Shown here one piece after another: positions 1-10,012 of a DNA stretch of 64,000 nt (positions are counted from its first letter, which is position 1; each line of letters begins with the position of its first letter). Both the position numbers and the translations under genes were made by a program. The DNA is from Anabas testudineus. Taxonomy: Eukaryota > Chordata > Actinopteri > Anabantiformes > Anabantidae. The notes beneath the pieces are model-generated. The model searched no databases. It was not told where the DNA came from and saw only the letters and a program-made list of their open reading frames with translations. Location of the stretch: assembly GCF_900324465.2 (NCBI RefSeq), contig NC_046622.1, forward strand, positions 436,501 to 500,500, in the 5' to 3' direction.

Positions 1-3000
1 AGGCTGGCTGCTGTCATATCCGGTTGTAGCGTCTCTAACGTGGATGATCCGGACGCCGCCGCACATCTTCGGGTACGAACGTTCACCGTCAAAGTTTCTG
101 ATCCGATTGAAAATCTTCTGGATGGTCGGGGGGTCATTACAGATGACGTAGGAGGTCTCAGCAACATGATAACCGTACCTGCCACAACAGACAAGATCCA
201 CTCAGATTTACCATCAAATGACGGGAACCTTTGGTTTCGGCACAGACCTGACTAACTCTGTCTGTGCTGACAGAAGATGTTGGCAGCTTCGAAAAGCTCA
301 TCATAATTAGAAGATTAACTCCAAGAAAGGAACAAATATTAACTTTCTTTATATTGTTGTAGCGATGGAGCTTTTGGATGTTTTTCATTTACACAGTTTT
401 ACTGTGTCCGTCACTAACTGCTAAACATTTGTTGAACATCCGTCCAGCTCCGTTCTTCTCAGCCAACTGACAGAACTTGAATCACTTTTCCCACTTGTTC
501 CCACAGATACAGGTGACATGAGAACATGCAGCAGCTTACGTCCGGTAGATGTTGTGCAGCTGCTGGTTCAGACTCAGGTTCTTGTTGTGCAGGTAAGCTG
601 CCATCTCAGCTACAACTGCAGCCGAGCTCACTCCGTCCTTCTCTGGGACCATACTGCCACACAGGAACCCTGAACACGTGGGAGAAATGATTCTGTCAAA
701 CTGCTGCCGACTGAGGAGTTTCTCCTAAAAATATACTCAGTTACCAATCGACTCCTCGAAGGCAAATATGACGCTGTGTCCTGTTTTGGAGAGTTCGTGT
801 ATTCTGTTCCCGATCCATTTAAACCCTGGAAGAGTTTCCTGTTGGACACAGACAGCAGACCATTGTTAGCACGTTAATCCTGACAAGACAGCAGAACGTC
901 GGGCACGGAGAGCTCGACAGAGTTCAGTCAGATTCTCACTTCGCTGCAGGTTCACCTCAAAGTGGAACCCCTCCATGCGAGCGAATGCCTGCAGGATCTT
1001 GGAGGACACGGTGGTTGCCAACATGTAAACCCCCTCAGTGTCTGCAGGATCTGGATGATTCTCCTTCCAGTTGAAGAACATCCACCAGCCCAGCAGAGCT
1101 GCCAGCTCATTACCTGTGAACACCTTCCAACCACACCTGTAACACAGGTAGATACAAGTAAACGTGACAGGATTACAACACCACTATATGGAGCCAAAGA
1201 TGCGTCTGTATCACTCTGTAACACCTGACATCTGAACAATCAGAGATCGTCACCACTGCCACCAGTAAAATGTAATTCAGTGGGAAACACTGACGCCTAC
1301 CAACTCTGCACTCCTTCAACAAACCTGTGTAAAACTCACCTGTCAGACTTCTCTGCTACAGCCAAGCGATCGGCATCAGGATCCGTCGCCAGAACAACTG
1401 TTGCATTTTCCTTCTCTGCCAAGAGAAGAGAAAGCCTCTGGAACACAGACCAAGACAACACACGGTTATTAGAGGTTAAATTCTGAATCTGAAAACAAGA
1501 CACTTGAACAAGTGGCATCTGTTTCCGACCAGCACGGACTCTCCCTCCTCAGGATTGGGGCAGCGGACGGAGGAAAAGTTGGGGTCTGGATCTTTCTGTT
1601 CGGGGACAGGAATCGGTGGAGCAAAGCCAAAGGTCTTGAAAGCCTGCTGGACGAAGACGTGTCCGACGCCGTGGAACGACGAGTGAACGAACCTCAACGG
1701 ACAGCTGCTGTTCAGATCCCTGAGAGACGAGAGCAAATACAGTTTTCAGCCTGTGGTGTGGGGGTGTTTAAACACCAACAGGAAGCAGTTGAAGATGTCT
1801 GGGTTGTGGTTCCAGAAGGGGGGAGAGTTACTGCAGAGGAACCAAACCTCTGTTTACCTGTGGAAGCAGAGAGAGGCCAGTTCTTCCATGTAGCAGCTGT
1901 TGATCTGGGTCAGAGGGTTGGTCCTCAGGGAGGAGCTCTCCACCAGCCTCTCGTCCCAGCACGAGGCGCTCCAGGGCTCCAGCTGCTCCTCGATGTTCAG
2001 CAAGATCTCCTTGTCGTGAGGCGAGCCGATCTGAGCGCTGTTACACCAGTATACCTGCACAGGACACAGACGGGACTGAAACAATCTCCCTGAGTGAGGT
2101 GCTCAAACCAAGGCAAGGAGATTTTACTGGTACTCACCTGTACTTCCTAAAGGAAACAATTAGTCCTGATTTAGCAGAGGTACCATAAATAATGCTGCAA
2201 TTTCATGATGTTCTCTGAATGTAAGAACTGAAAACAGTTTGTCCTTAGTTCCAACAATTTCACTTCCTTTATTTCAGAAAAGAAAAGAAACAAAGGAAGT
2301 GAGAAAGAAGGAACAAACAAGTTGCCAGGAGATGAAATTATTCATTTCTCAGTCAGATTTTTGTCAAAAACAAACCTACAGATTTCCTGCCATTAAAGAA
2401 GTGTAGAGATGATCTTCATTCACATGTAGCACAAACCGGGCAAATGTCGTGTCCCACCTTGTATCCGTTGTCCTCTTTGGGATTATGTGAAGCAGTGATC
2501 ATTACTCCAGCAGCTGCTCCGAGCTTCTTCACAGCGTACGGCTGAGATACAATAGACGTTATATACACAATGTGGATTCAAGTTACAAAGTGACAGCAGA
2601 TAGAAAACAGATGTGCTGTTGTCTCCTCACCACGTACGGCGTAGGAACAAATGTGGAGAAAAGATGAACAGGAACGTCTCTGCTGAGCATCACAGCAGCC
2701 GTCAACTTTGCCAACCTGAAACACGATGACATCATTTATTTCAGACTTTATTTAAAGTAGAAAAACTCCCTCTAAACTATTTCTGAAACCATCTATCAGT
2801 TGTTTTTTGCTTTAATGTGTCCAGCTTTGATATTTACACGCTGAACACAATGCACAACCTCCTTGTCTGTGTGTGTTAGCAGGTGAAGAGACGACTGAAG
2901 CTGCTTCCTGCTACTTCCCATCGAGACGCTGAAGTAGCCGAGTCACAGAGCTCTGACTGTGACTGTTTATATTATATTCCATATTGAATACCTAATGAGA

Positions 3001-5523
3001 GCGTAATGTTTACCGCTGACTGCTGCAGCCGCTCTCCTCCTGTCCTCTGGTGTCGAAACCAACAACCACTCCTCTGCTGCTGAGGTCTGCAAAATACCTG
3101 GACAGGTATGAAAATAAACCCTGAAGACAGACAGAGAAAAGTTTCATTATATTAGAGTAACCTATTCTTCTTTCATCACTGTGAACTGTGTACTAATGAC
3201 TCGGTGAAGAGTTGTGGCCTTTTTGGTTTGGATACGTCTCTGGCGTATTACACCACAATCTGACCTGTGTGGACTGGATGACAGTGAGATCATTGATCCG
3301 GTTGAATCCGGCTCCCATCGGAGCTCTGAGTCCGGCCGTACCGAAGCTCATCCTGCTACAGAGTCTCGACCTCAGATCGTCCAATCGAGCGGCCGCCACC
3401 AGAGACTCCACCTGAGCCCGAGTACATTGGTTCTGCAGCACAGAACAGAACAGAGTTCAACTTAGGCTTCTTGGCTGCGACTGCGTAAACACTGCACATC
3501 ATCACGGACGCATCAGCGCCACTGTGAAGCAGCTGCTGCCAGCATCGTGCTGCGGGGAGCCAGACCTGGAAGACTGGAGGAGGGAGATGCTGGACTGAAA
3601 GCGGGAAAGTCCTGGAGGAAGACCGGGTCCAGTGGACAACAGTGACTACAGTGAGCAGCACACGGAGAGTTTAAAACAATGTGAGAAACAAACAAAGCAA
3701 TGTGAGAATTTGTGGTGGGTCCAAACCCGTCCACGCAGGCTCATTGGCAGAATAGCTTTGAAGGGGAACATTCATAGTTACACACAGTTTGTGGTAGAAT
3801 CGAAGGTTTTCACAGCAAACACTGTAAATACGTCCACGTGGATCTGGTTCGAGCTCGACACTCTTTTTATTACTTTACATGTTCAACAACAAAATGTGTT
3901 GAATATATTACAACACTCACATAGACTCTTGTGGACGGGCAGCCACATTTAAAGGGCTCGGGGTCAGTGTAGGGACACTTGGACATGTGGTCAGAATCAG
4001 GGTAGCTGGGAGTCGAACCACCGACCCGAACAAAGCCCACTGTCAATGGTAACAGGGATTAAATCACTGCTGCATGTGTATCTGCGTATCTGCTGCTGAC
4101 CTCCACTGTAAATGTCAGCAGCAGGCGCAGCAGCAGTGACCTTTACAGACACGCAGCTCTGGGGTCACACGAATCCACACAGACTGACGGAAAACGTATT
4201 AACCAGTCCTCATGTTTCCAGATCAGACACTTAGGTAAACAGCAGCTCTGAGTCAATGCACCGATGCATCGGAGATTCTGTCACGACCCAAAATAACGTG
4301 TTTTAAAATCTCACAAATGAAAAAGTGAAATTCACTGAAGAACTGGACTCCTGTCTGAGACACTGATCAGAACGGAAAGATGAAAGATGAATGCTCCTTG
4401 AAGCAAATCTTCTCCAGAATGCATGAGACCTGGGACTGGGGGGTTATTATGGGTTACTGAAGGTAACTTTATCAATTACAAACACATTTTTATACAGTAA
4501 ACAGTTTACTAGTCACTAATAATCTACTGCACGGTTTACAGTAACACCTGTAAACACCTGAACACTAGGTGAAGTGCATATTAGCCTTGTATATACCTAT
4601 AGGCTATATATATATATATATAGCCTATAAAACTCTGTTATTCCATATTAATGTAGATCAGGTGAAACACACAGAGAAACTGGAGTTGTATGTTGTTAAC
4701 ACCAGTGTTATGCAGTGAGGGAGGTGAAGAGGACACATGCAGCTGCAGGTCATACTGTTCGTCTGACAGTTGATGGTCAACACAAGCACAACTGGTCAAA
4801 TCTGCTGAGTCATGCCGGTAATCTCCTGGTGACACACACAACTGATCTCACCCAGACAGCCGCCGGTGGTCCTGGCTGCCAGCCGGCCTGAAGGGCTGCA
4901 CTGCGGACAACACGCACCCCCACCGGGCTGTGTCGCCATTCAGAGGTCCTATTGAATTTCTCGCAGCTTTTCAGTTTCTAGCATGAAGACGTGATCTACT
5001 TTCATAAGAAACACTCAACTTTCTGGCCACAGAGCTCTGTCAACACAAATGTTAAGACAGAACAGCAGATATTCCTACACACCTTAAACGCAGCAGGACA
5101 CATTACAAAGTTTAAAAGTAAAGATCAAATATCTGGTTGTCGTGAATAAGTTGAATGCCGTCTTTACCAGACGACCACGTCTATCTCATAAATACAGAAC
5201 TCTATCCAGTGCTGCTAGATTTGATGGTCAACGTGTAATTTCTCCGTAAAATCTAACATTTTAAAGGGAGGTCTGGTATGACGCTTCACCCGGCCACACA
5301 GCGGCGCAGACAGTACTGAAGTCCCCGCAGCTCCCTAACTGACAGACGGACAGACACTCACTTTGTCCCAGGTTAACCACTGGTGCACCGCTTTGTCCAG
5401 CTGCTGGTCACCGGTACTCTGACACTTCATGTTGGCGTTCAGGTCCCCGGTTAGTCCGTTGTCGTCCCCCATGCTGACACACAGAGCCGGACTAACGTTA
5501 GCTAGTTGTCGAGCAGCAGCCAT
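1..5523 (-). CDS. pgm2l1: Glucose 1,6-bisphosphate synthase (phosphoglucomutase 2-like 1), 3' end beyond window
   Basis: Cytosolic alpha-D-phosphohexomutase-family enzyme that makes glucose 1,6-bisphosphate from 1,3-bisphosphoglycerate and hexose phosphates (family knowledge). Twelve coding exons read on the minus strand: 5523-5362, 3432-3265, 3120-3014, 2715-2631, 2541-2458, 2054-1858, 1719-1530, 1437-1340, 1136-956, 838-745, 669-540 and 178 to the window edge. All junctions keep frame and give 558 codons; human PGM2L1 has about 622, so the last exons with the phosphate-binding loop are missing. Visible motifs are the catalytic serine loop TASHNP (Ser about 192), the metal-binding DPDADR (about 350-355) and the sugar loop EESIGF (about 452-457). 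The N-terminal [15 protein letters not shown] and internal [35 protein letters not shown] and [12 protein letters not shown] fit PGM2L1 better than PGM2. The start ATG at 5523 opens exon 1. The donor after exon 7 (GTCGGA, 1529-1524) is weak. Intron 1 (3433-5361) is the longest. Confidence 0.95.
3940..4065 (-). repeat. Possible tRNA-derived SINE fragment
   Basis: On the minus strand the segment contains a B-box-like GGTTCGACTCCCAGC followed by CCACATGTCCAAGTGTCCCT, a layout common in vertebrate SINEs. No good A box or tRNA cloverleaf could be drawn, so it is not called a tRNA gene. The family was not identified. Confidence 0.35.
4599..4630. repeat. AT-rich perfect palindrome
   Basis: TATAGGC, a (TA)n core and GCCTATA form a self-complementary tract of about 32 bp inside pgm2l1 intron 1. 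It is probably a microsatellite-derived palindrome; no function is implied. Confidence 0.6.
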
Positions 5524-6239
5524 TCGAAGCTAACGGCTAACGGGACACGGTGCTAACGCTACTTAGCGGTCCCGGTTCCGCAGCTCATCCCTCTGTGGTT
5601 GCGTCTGCTGCTGGTTAACGAACGTTAGTCCGTGACCCTGGTTTCACACCGATGCTGATGTTAGCTGCACTACAGCTACAATATGAATGTTATTGAAATA
5701 TCAGAATTATTAAAGTTCACAAACACAGCGTCAAACGCCGAGAGAATACGCACACACAACTACCGGTCTAACTTCAAAATAAGAGTCTGCCCCACACAGC
5801 TTTATTTTGAAGGAATCCCACCCTTTTCCTGAGGCAAGGTGTGAATGGGTTTCGATGTCAATCGATTAATCTGAGACTATTTCTACTAAATCAGTGTTGG
5901 ATAAGAAATCAATAACTGAATTAGCACTGTTAGAGAAGAACTAACACGTCCATTTGCTTTTCTCACACCTGTGAAGACAGACGTGATTTTCACGTTTAAT
6001 ACTTTAAGTGTGTAAACTCGTCTATGATCAGATTAAAGTCAGTTTAAGTTTTTTTTTCTGATTCTTAATTATTATTTAAACAACAAGATGTTAGAAATAA
6101 AAGAATCAGAAAATAAAAAATTAGACATTCCCTGTTCTGAACCTGATAAAAACACTAATGTGGATTTAAAACAAGCCCTTTGTCATCTTTAGGCACTGGG
6201 ATTTTTTTATATACTTTATTGATACAGCCAGGTCAGTTT
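5524..6239. other. Intergenic, pgm2l1 upstream / lipt2 downstream
   Basis: About 700 bp separating two genes transcribed in the same direction. The pgm2l1-proximal 100-150 bp is moderately GC-rich and is the likely pgm2l1 promoter. The rest is AT-rich and no coding exon is seen. A minus-strand AATAAA lies at 6220-6215, about 20 bp past the lipt2 stop. Confidence 0.6.
6215..6220 (-). terminator. lipt2 polyadenylation signal AATAAA
   Basis: Reverse complement of TTTATT, lying about 20 bp downstream of the lipt2 stop codon. It would imply a very short 3' UTR. No second signal was looked for in detail. Confidence 0.5.
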
Positions 6240-7551
6240 CTACACTGATGATCCTCCGCTGTCCTCTGCAGGTTCAGATGTTTCTCCGTCAGTCAGATGA
6301 CAGTTGAACTGGTCTCTGAAGGCGTCCAGCAGGTGAGGGATGGTCTCCTCCACATTAACTTCTCTCTGCAGCTCAGCACTCAGTGATGTCACCCCTTTGC
6401 CTTCGATGCCACACGGTACGATGTGGCTGAACCACGACAGGTCGGTGTTACAGTTTAGAGCCAAACCGTGAGATGTGATGTATCGACCACAGTGGATTCC
6501 TGAAAACGTTTCGTGAAAGTCATCCAAGGGCCCAGACCGCTGGCTTTAATGCTGGCTCTCTGTTTTTGTCATTATTTCATGTTTAGAGGATGTTGTAATG
6601 TAAATTTACAGTCAGAGCCACAAATATTAGCTTTCATCCTTTTGGATCTGTACGACACCACAATGTGTATTTAACCTGTTTGCCATTAAAGAACAGAGGC
6701 TGTAGCTTCAGCGTAAGACAGTGAATGTTATTACAGCATTATTATAATTACAACATCATGGCCTGTGTGAAACGGGAACTGCTCCCTCTGTAGCAATAAC
6801 CGGAATCATCTGAAGCCACTTTGCAGGGTAAGGGTGAGACCTTCCAAAGATATAAAGAAATCCTAACAAATCCCCAGCAGCACTAGGTGGACCCTCACAG
6901 ACCCCGGCTTTAGGGGCTCAAACATGACCATAAATACAATTGTTAGTTTTAATATCTGTTTGCAAACTCTGCAATTACTGTGGAACTCTTAGTAGTACTA
7001 AAGAGTAACAAGAGTAGTAATAGAGTCATGTTGTCGTACCTATGGCGCAGATCTTATTGTCTCCAACCCAAACTCCAGTGTGAGGAGACGCTGACGCTTC
7101 GATACCAAACCTGCTGCAGACCGAGATGATGGTCTTCTCCAGCTCGCACACATACCAACGAACGCTCTGAGAGAACAGAACAAAGATTTTACACGTGTCC
7201 AAAGACATTAAACCATACTAAACTCAACAGACCAGCTACAACCTTCTTGAAGCTGGCCAGGTTCATGACTGGGTAGCAGACCAGCTGACCTGGCCCGTGA
7301 AAGGTGATGAGTCCTCCTCGGTTAGTTCGGTGGACGTCGGCCCCCAGCAGGCGGAGCTGGTCCAGCAGGGAGGCCGGGTATGGTTTGTGACGGATCCCAG
7401 TGGTGTAGACAGGCAGGTGCTGACACAGCAGAAGAGTGTGAGCGGGACGGGATCGGTGCCTGTTTACATAGAACTGCTGCAGCTTCAAGGCCTCGTGATA
7501 AGTGACTAAGCCCAGACGGACCACCTCCACCACAGGCCTGCTGCTCTGCAT
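6240..7551 (-). CDS. lipt2: Mitochondrial octanoyl-[acyl carrier protein] transferase
   Basis: Transfers octanoate from mitochondrial ACP to the glycine cleavage H protein, the first step of lipoate synthesis (LipB family). Three exons on the minus strand, 7551-7243, 7166-7040 and 6499-6240, give 231 residues, equal to the remembered human length. The family motif [13 protein letters not shown] is at about residues 78-90. The catalytic lysine lies in DNKICAIG (Lys about 141) and the catalytic cysteine in HIVPCGI (Cys about 175); the segment [10 protein letters not shown] is also typical. The ATG at 7551 was chosen because the longer upstream frame begins only at a non-ATG codon. Junctions are phase 0 and phase 1; exon 1 has a weak donor, GTTGTA. 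No clear mitochondrial presequence precedes the domain, as in the short N-terminus of other LIPT2 proteins. It neighbours pgm2l1 on the same strand, as in human. Confidence 0.95.
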
Positions 7552-8724
7552 CCTGAACTGGGACGAGACCAAGAACCAGGCTGGAACCAGGGAACAACAT
7601 CCTGATGTGAATAATTGTTGTGTTTTTTATGATCATGGGAGTTTCTTATTTTGTTTATGTACAATCCTGTTCTGGAAAAGTTCTGCTGCAGCCCAGTATT
7701 CGATTTATTAACATGTTGTCTTTGTACCAGTTTCAATGAAATATAGGTTTAAATTATTTCCAAATCATCATCATCATTTCTCTTCTTATCTACATGTTAC
7801 AGAGATTATCATTTGGAAGGTTGTATTTTGAGAGGTATCTTAGGAAAATGCAATTATTCGTTATTTCGCTGTCATGAAGCTTCAGCCTTACAGCTGCAGT
7901 ACCTAAGACTTCACCAGCAGATGTCGCCATTTCTACTGTGTCAAAAACTGTTTTCCATGTAGTTGCCCCATATTGAGTGACTCAACCACAAAACACCATT
8001 TTATCCGAGTTCTAGGTGACATCAGTTTTAGTTATACCAGAGGTTCGTTATTAGAGTTTAATTTCAGCGTTTGTACCTTTCTAACTTCACTGTGCGGCTC
8101 TGAAAAATCCCCTCTAGCTGTTCCTCTCCTAGTCCGCCGCCATTGTTGTTGTTCAAACAGAAGTCTGTTTCCGGTTTCAAATCCTTTCACATTAAAATGT
8201 CCAACACGTTATTTTATTTCATATAAAATTTAAAAGTTTATTCATTTCATTTTCATGATTTGACTTTCTCCACGTTTATGTAATTATTCTCATGTTTACA
8301 CGTGTTTCGAGTAATTAGAAAAACTGAAAACATATTAAATAATAGACCGGGATGTTAACTTAAATACAAGCAGAACATTTAATACATTTTTTGAATAAAC
8401 AATTCGTCATAAACATGTTTCCAGTCACAAATGTCACGTGTTAATTTTCTAATGTCTAATGTAATTCAGTAAATGTGCAATAAAGAACAATATTTAACAA
8501 GATTATCTTTTTTTTGTCTGTGCATATGTGAATACTAATTTAATTAACAGTTAATAAAACTAATATAATATTTAATAGTTTAGAGATTATTCAAATACAT
8601 GTCTGTATGTATGTATGTGTGTTTAAAAAACATATACCTTTTATTTACACACATTATTTTTTTAATAAAGACTAAAATCAAGAGCCAGGTTTTGTTGTTT
8701 TTATCGGTGTCAAGGGGATTTACT
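7552..8724. other. lipt2 upstream region, no gene recognised
   Basis: AT-rich spacer between the divergent lipt2 and rnf169 genes. Nothing beyond short simple tracts was recognised. The lipt2 promoter must lie just above 7551 but has no obvious TATA box or CpG island. Confidence 0.5.
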
Positions 8725-9848
8725 GACAGGTGTGTTCACACGTGGTCCAACCAACAGCAGCCGTTAAAGCTAGCAAACACCTGACAAGGTGAGAAACGAG
8801 GCCCGACAGGTGTGTTCACACGTGGTCCAACCAACAGCAGCCGTTAAAGCTAGCAAACACCTGACAAGGTGAGAAACGAGGCTCGACAGGTGTGTTCACA
8901 CGTGGTCCAACCAACAGCAGCCGTTAAAGCTAGCAAACACCTGACAAGGTGAGAGACGAGGCCCGACAGGTGTGTTCACACGTGGTCCAACCAACAGCAG
9001 CCGTTAAAGCTAGCAAACACCTGACAAGGTGAGAGACGAGGCTCGACAGGTGTGTTCACACGTGGTCCAACCAACAGCAGCCGTTAAAGCTAGCAAACAC
9101 CTGACAAGGTGAGAAACGAGGCCCGACAGGTGTGTTCACACGTGGTCCAACCAACAGCAGCCGTTAAAGCTAGCAAACACCTGACAAGGTGAGAGACGAG
9201 GCTCGACAGGTGTGTTCACACGTGGTCCAACCAACAGCAGCCGTTAAAGCTAGCAAACACCTGACAAGGTGAGAAACGAGGCCCGACAGGTGTGTTCACA
9301 CGTGGTCCAACCAACAGCAGCCGTTAAAGCTAGCAAACACCTGACAAGGTGAGAAACGAGGCCCGACAGGTGTGTTCACACGTGGTCCAACCAACAGCAG
9401 CCGTTAAAGCTAGCAAACACCTGACAAGGTGAGAAACGAGGCCGACAGGTGTGTTCACACGTGGTCCAACCAACAGCAGCCGTTAAAGCTAGCAAACACC
9501 TGACAAGGTGAGAAACGAGGCCCGACAGGTGTGTTCACACGTGGTCCAACCAACAGCAGCCGTTAAAGCTAGCAAACACCTGACAAGGTGAGAAACGAGG
9601 CCCGACAGGTGTGTTCACACCTGGTCCAACCAACAGCAGCCGTTAAAGCTAGCAAACACCTGACAAGGTGAGAAACGAGGCTCGACAGGTGTGTTCACAC
9701 GTGGTCCAACCAACAGCAGCCGTTAAAGCTAGCAAACACCTGACAAGGTGAGAGACGAGGCTCGACAGGTGTGTTCACACCTGGTCCAACCAACAGCAGC
9801 CGTTAAAGCTAGCAAACACCTGACAAGGTGAGAAACGAGGCCCGACCT
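8725..9848. repeat. 80-bp minisatellite, 14 copies
   Basis: Tandem array with copies starting at 8725, 8805, 8885, 8965, 9045, 9125, 9205, 9285, 9365, 9444, 9524, 9604, 9684 and 9764. One copy, starting at 9365, is 79 bp. Units are nearly identical. Variable positions are GAGAAACGAG/GAGAGACGAG, a GCCC/GCTC ending, and CACGTGG/CACCTGG (copies at 9604 and 9764). Each unit holds CAGGTGTG, TTCACACGTGGTCC, AAAGCTAGC and AACACCTGACAAGGTG, so most copies have the E-box CACGTG plus several CAGGTG/CACCTG sites. The array ends about 165 bp before the rnf169 ATG. There are no unique spacers, so it is not CRISPR-like. Confidence 0.97.
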
Positions 9849-10012
9849 GCAGCCACACCTCGCTCTGTGAGAAGCGCTTTTATTTTGAAGTTCACCTGAG
9901 TCAAACATTAGCCAGGTTCGCGCCGTGTTCCAGCCTCGCGGTTGGCGGGACGCCCGCGCAGGGCGGGGCCTGTCTTCAGAGCGGACCGGAGCGAGAAGAC
10001 TCACCAGGAAAG
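9849..10012 (+). promoter_or_regulatory. rnf169 CpG-rich proximal promoter / 5' UTR
   Basis: GC- and CpG-rich sequence between the minisatellite and the rnf169 start codon, continuing into exon 1. It contains GGGGCGGGGC-like and GCGCAGGGCGGGG elements and no TATA box, which suits a housekeeping CpG-island promoter. The start site is not defined. Confidence 0.6.

Larger units (their letters stand above)
3433..5361 (-). other. pgm2l1 intron 1
   Basis: Non-coding intron between exons 1 and 2, with donor GTGAGTG (5361-5355) and an acceptor ending CTGCAG just above 3432. It holds a tRNA-SINE-like stretch near 3940-4060 and an AT palindrome at 4599-4630. No convincing additional exon was seen. Confidence 0.8.

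Noticed and set aside
1512-2093. 193-codon plus-strand frame
   Set aside because: Opposite-strand shadow of pgm2l1 exons 6 and 7, which have clear homology and splice sites.
8725-9848. CRISPR-like array
   Set aside because: Whole 80-bp units repeat without unique spacers, in a vertebrate genome; it is a minisatellite.
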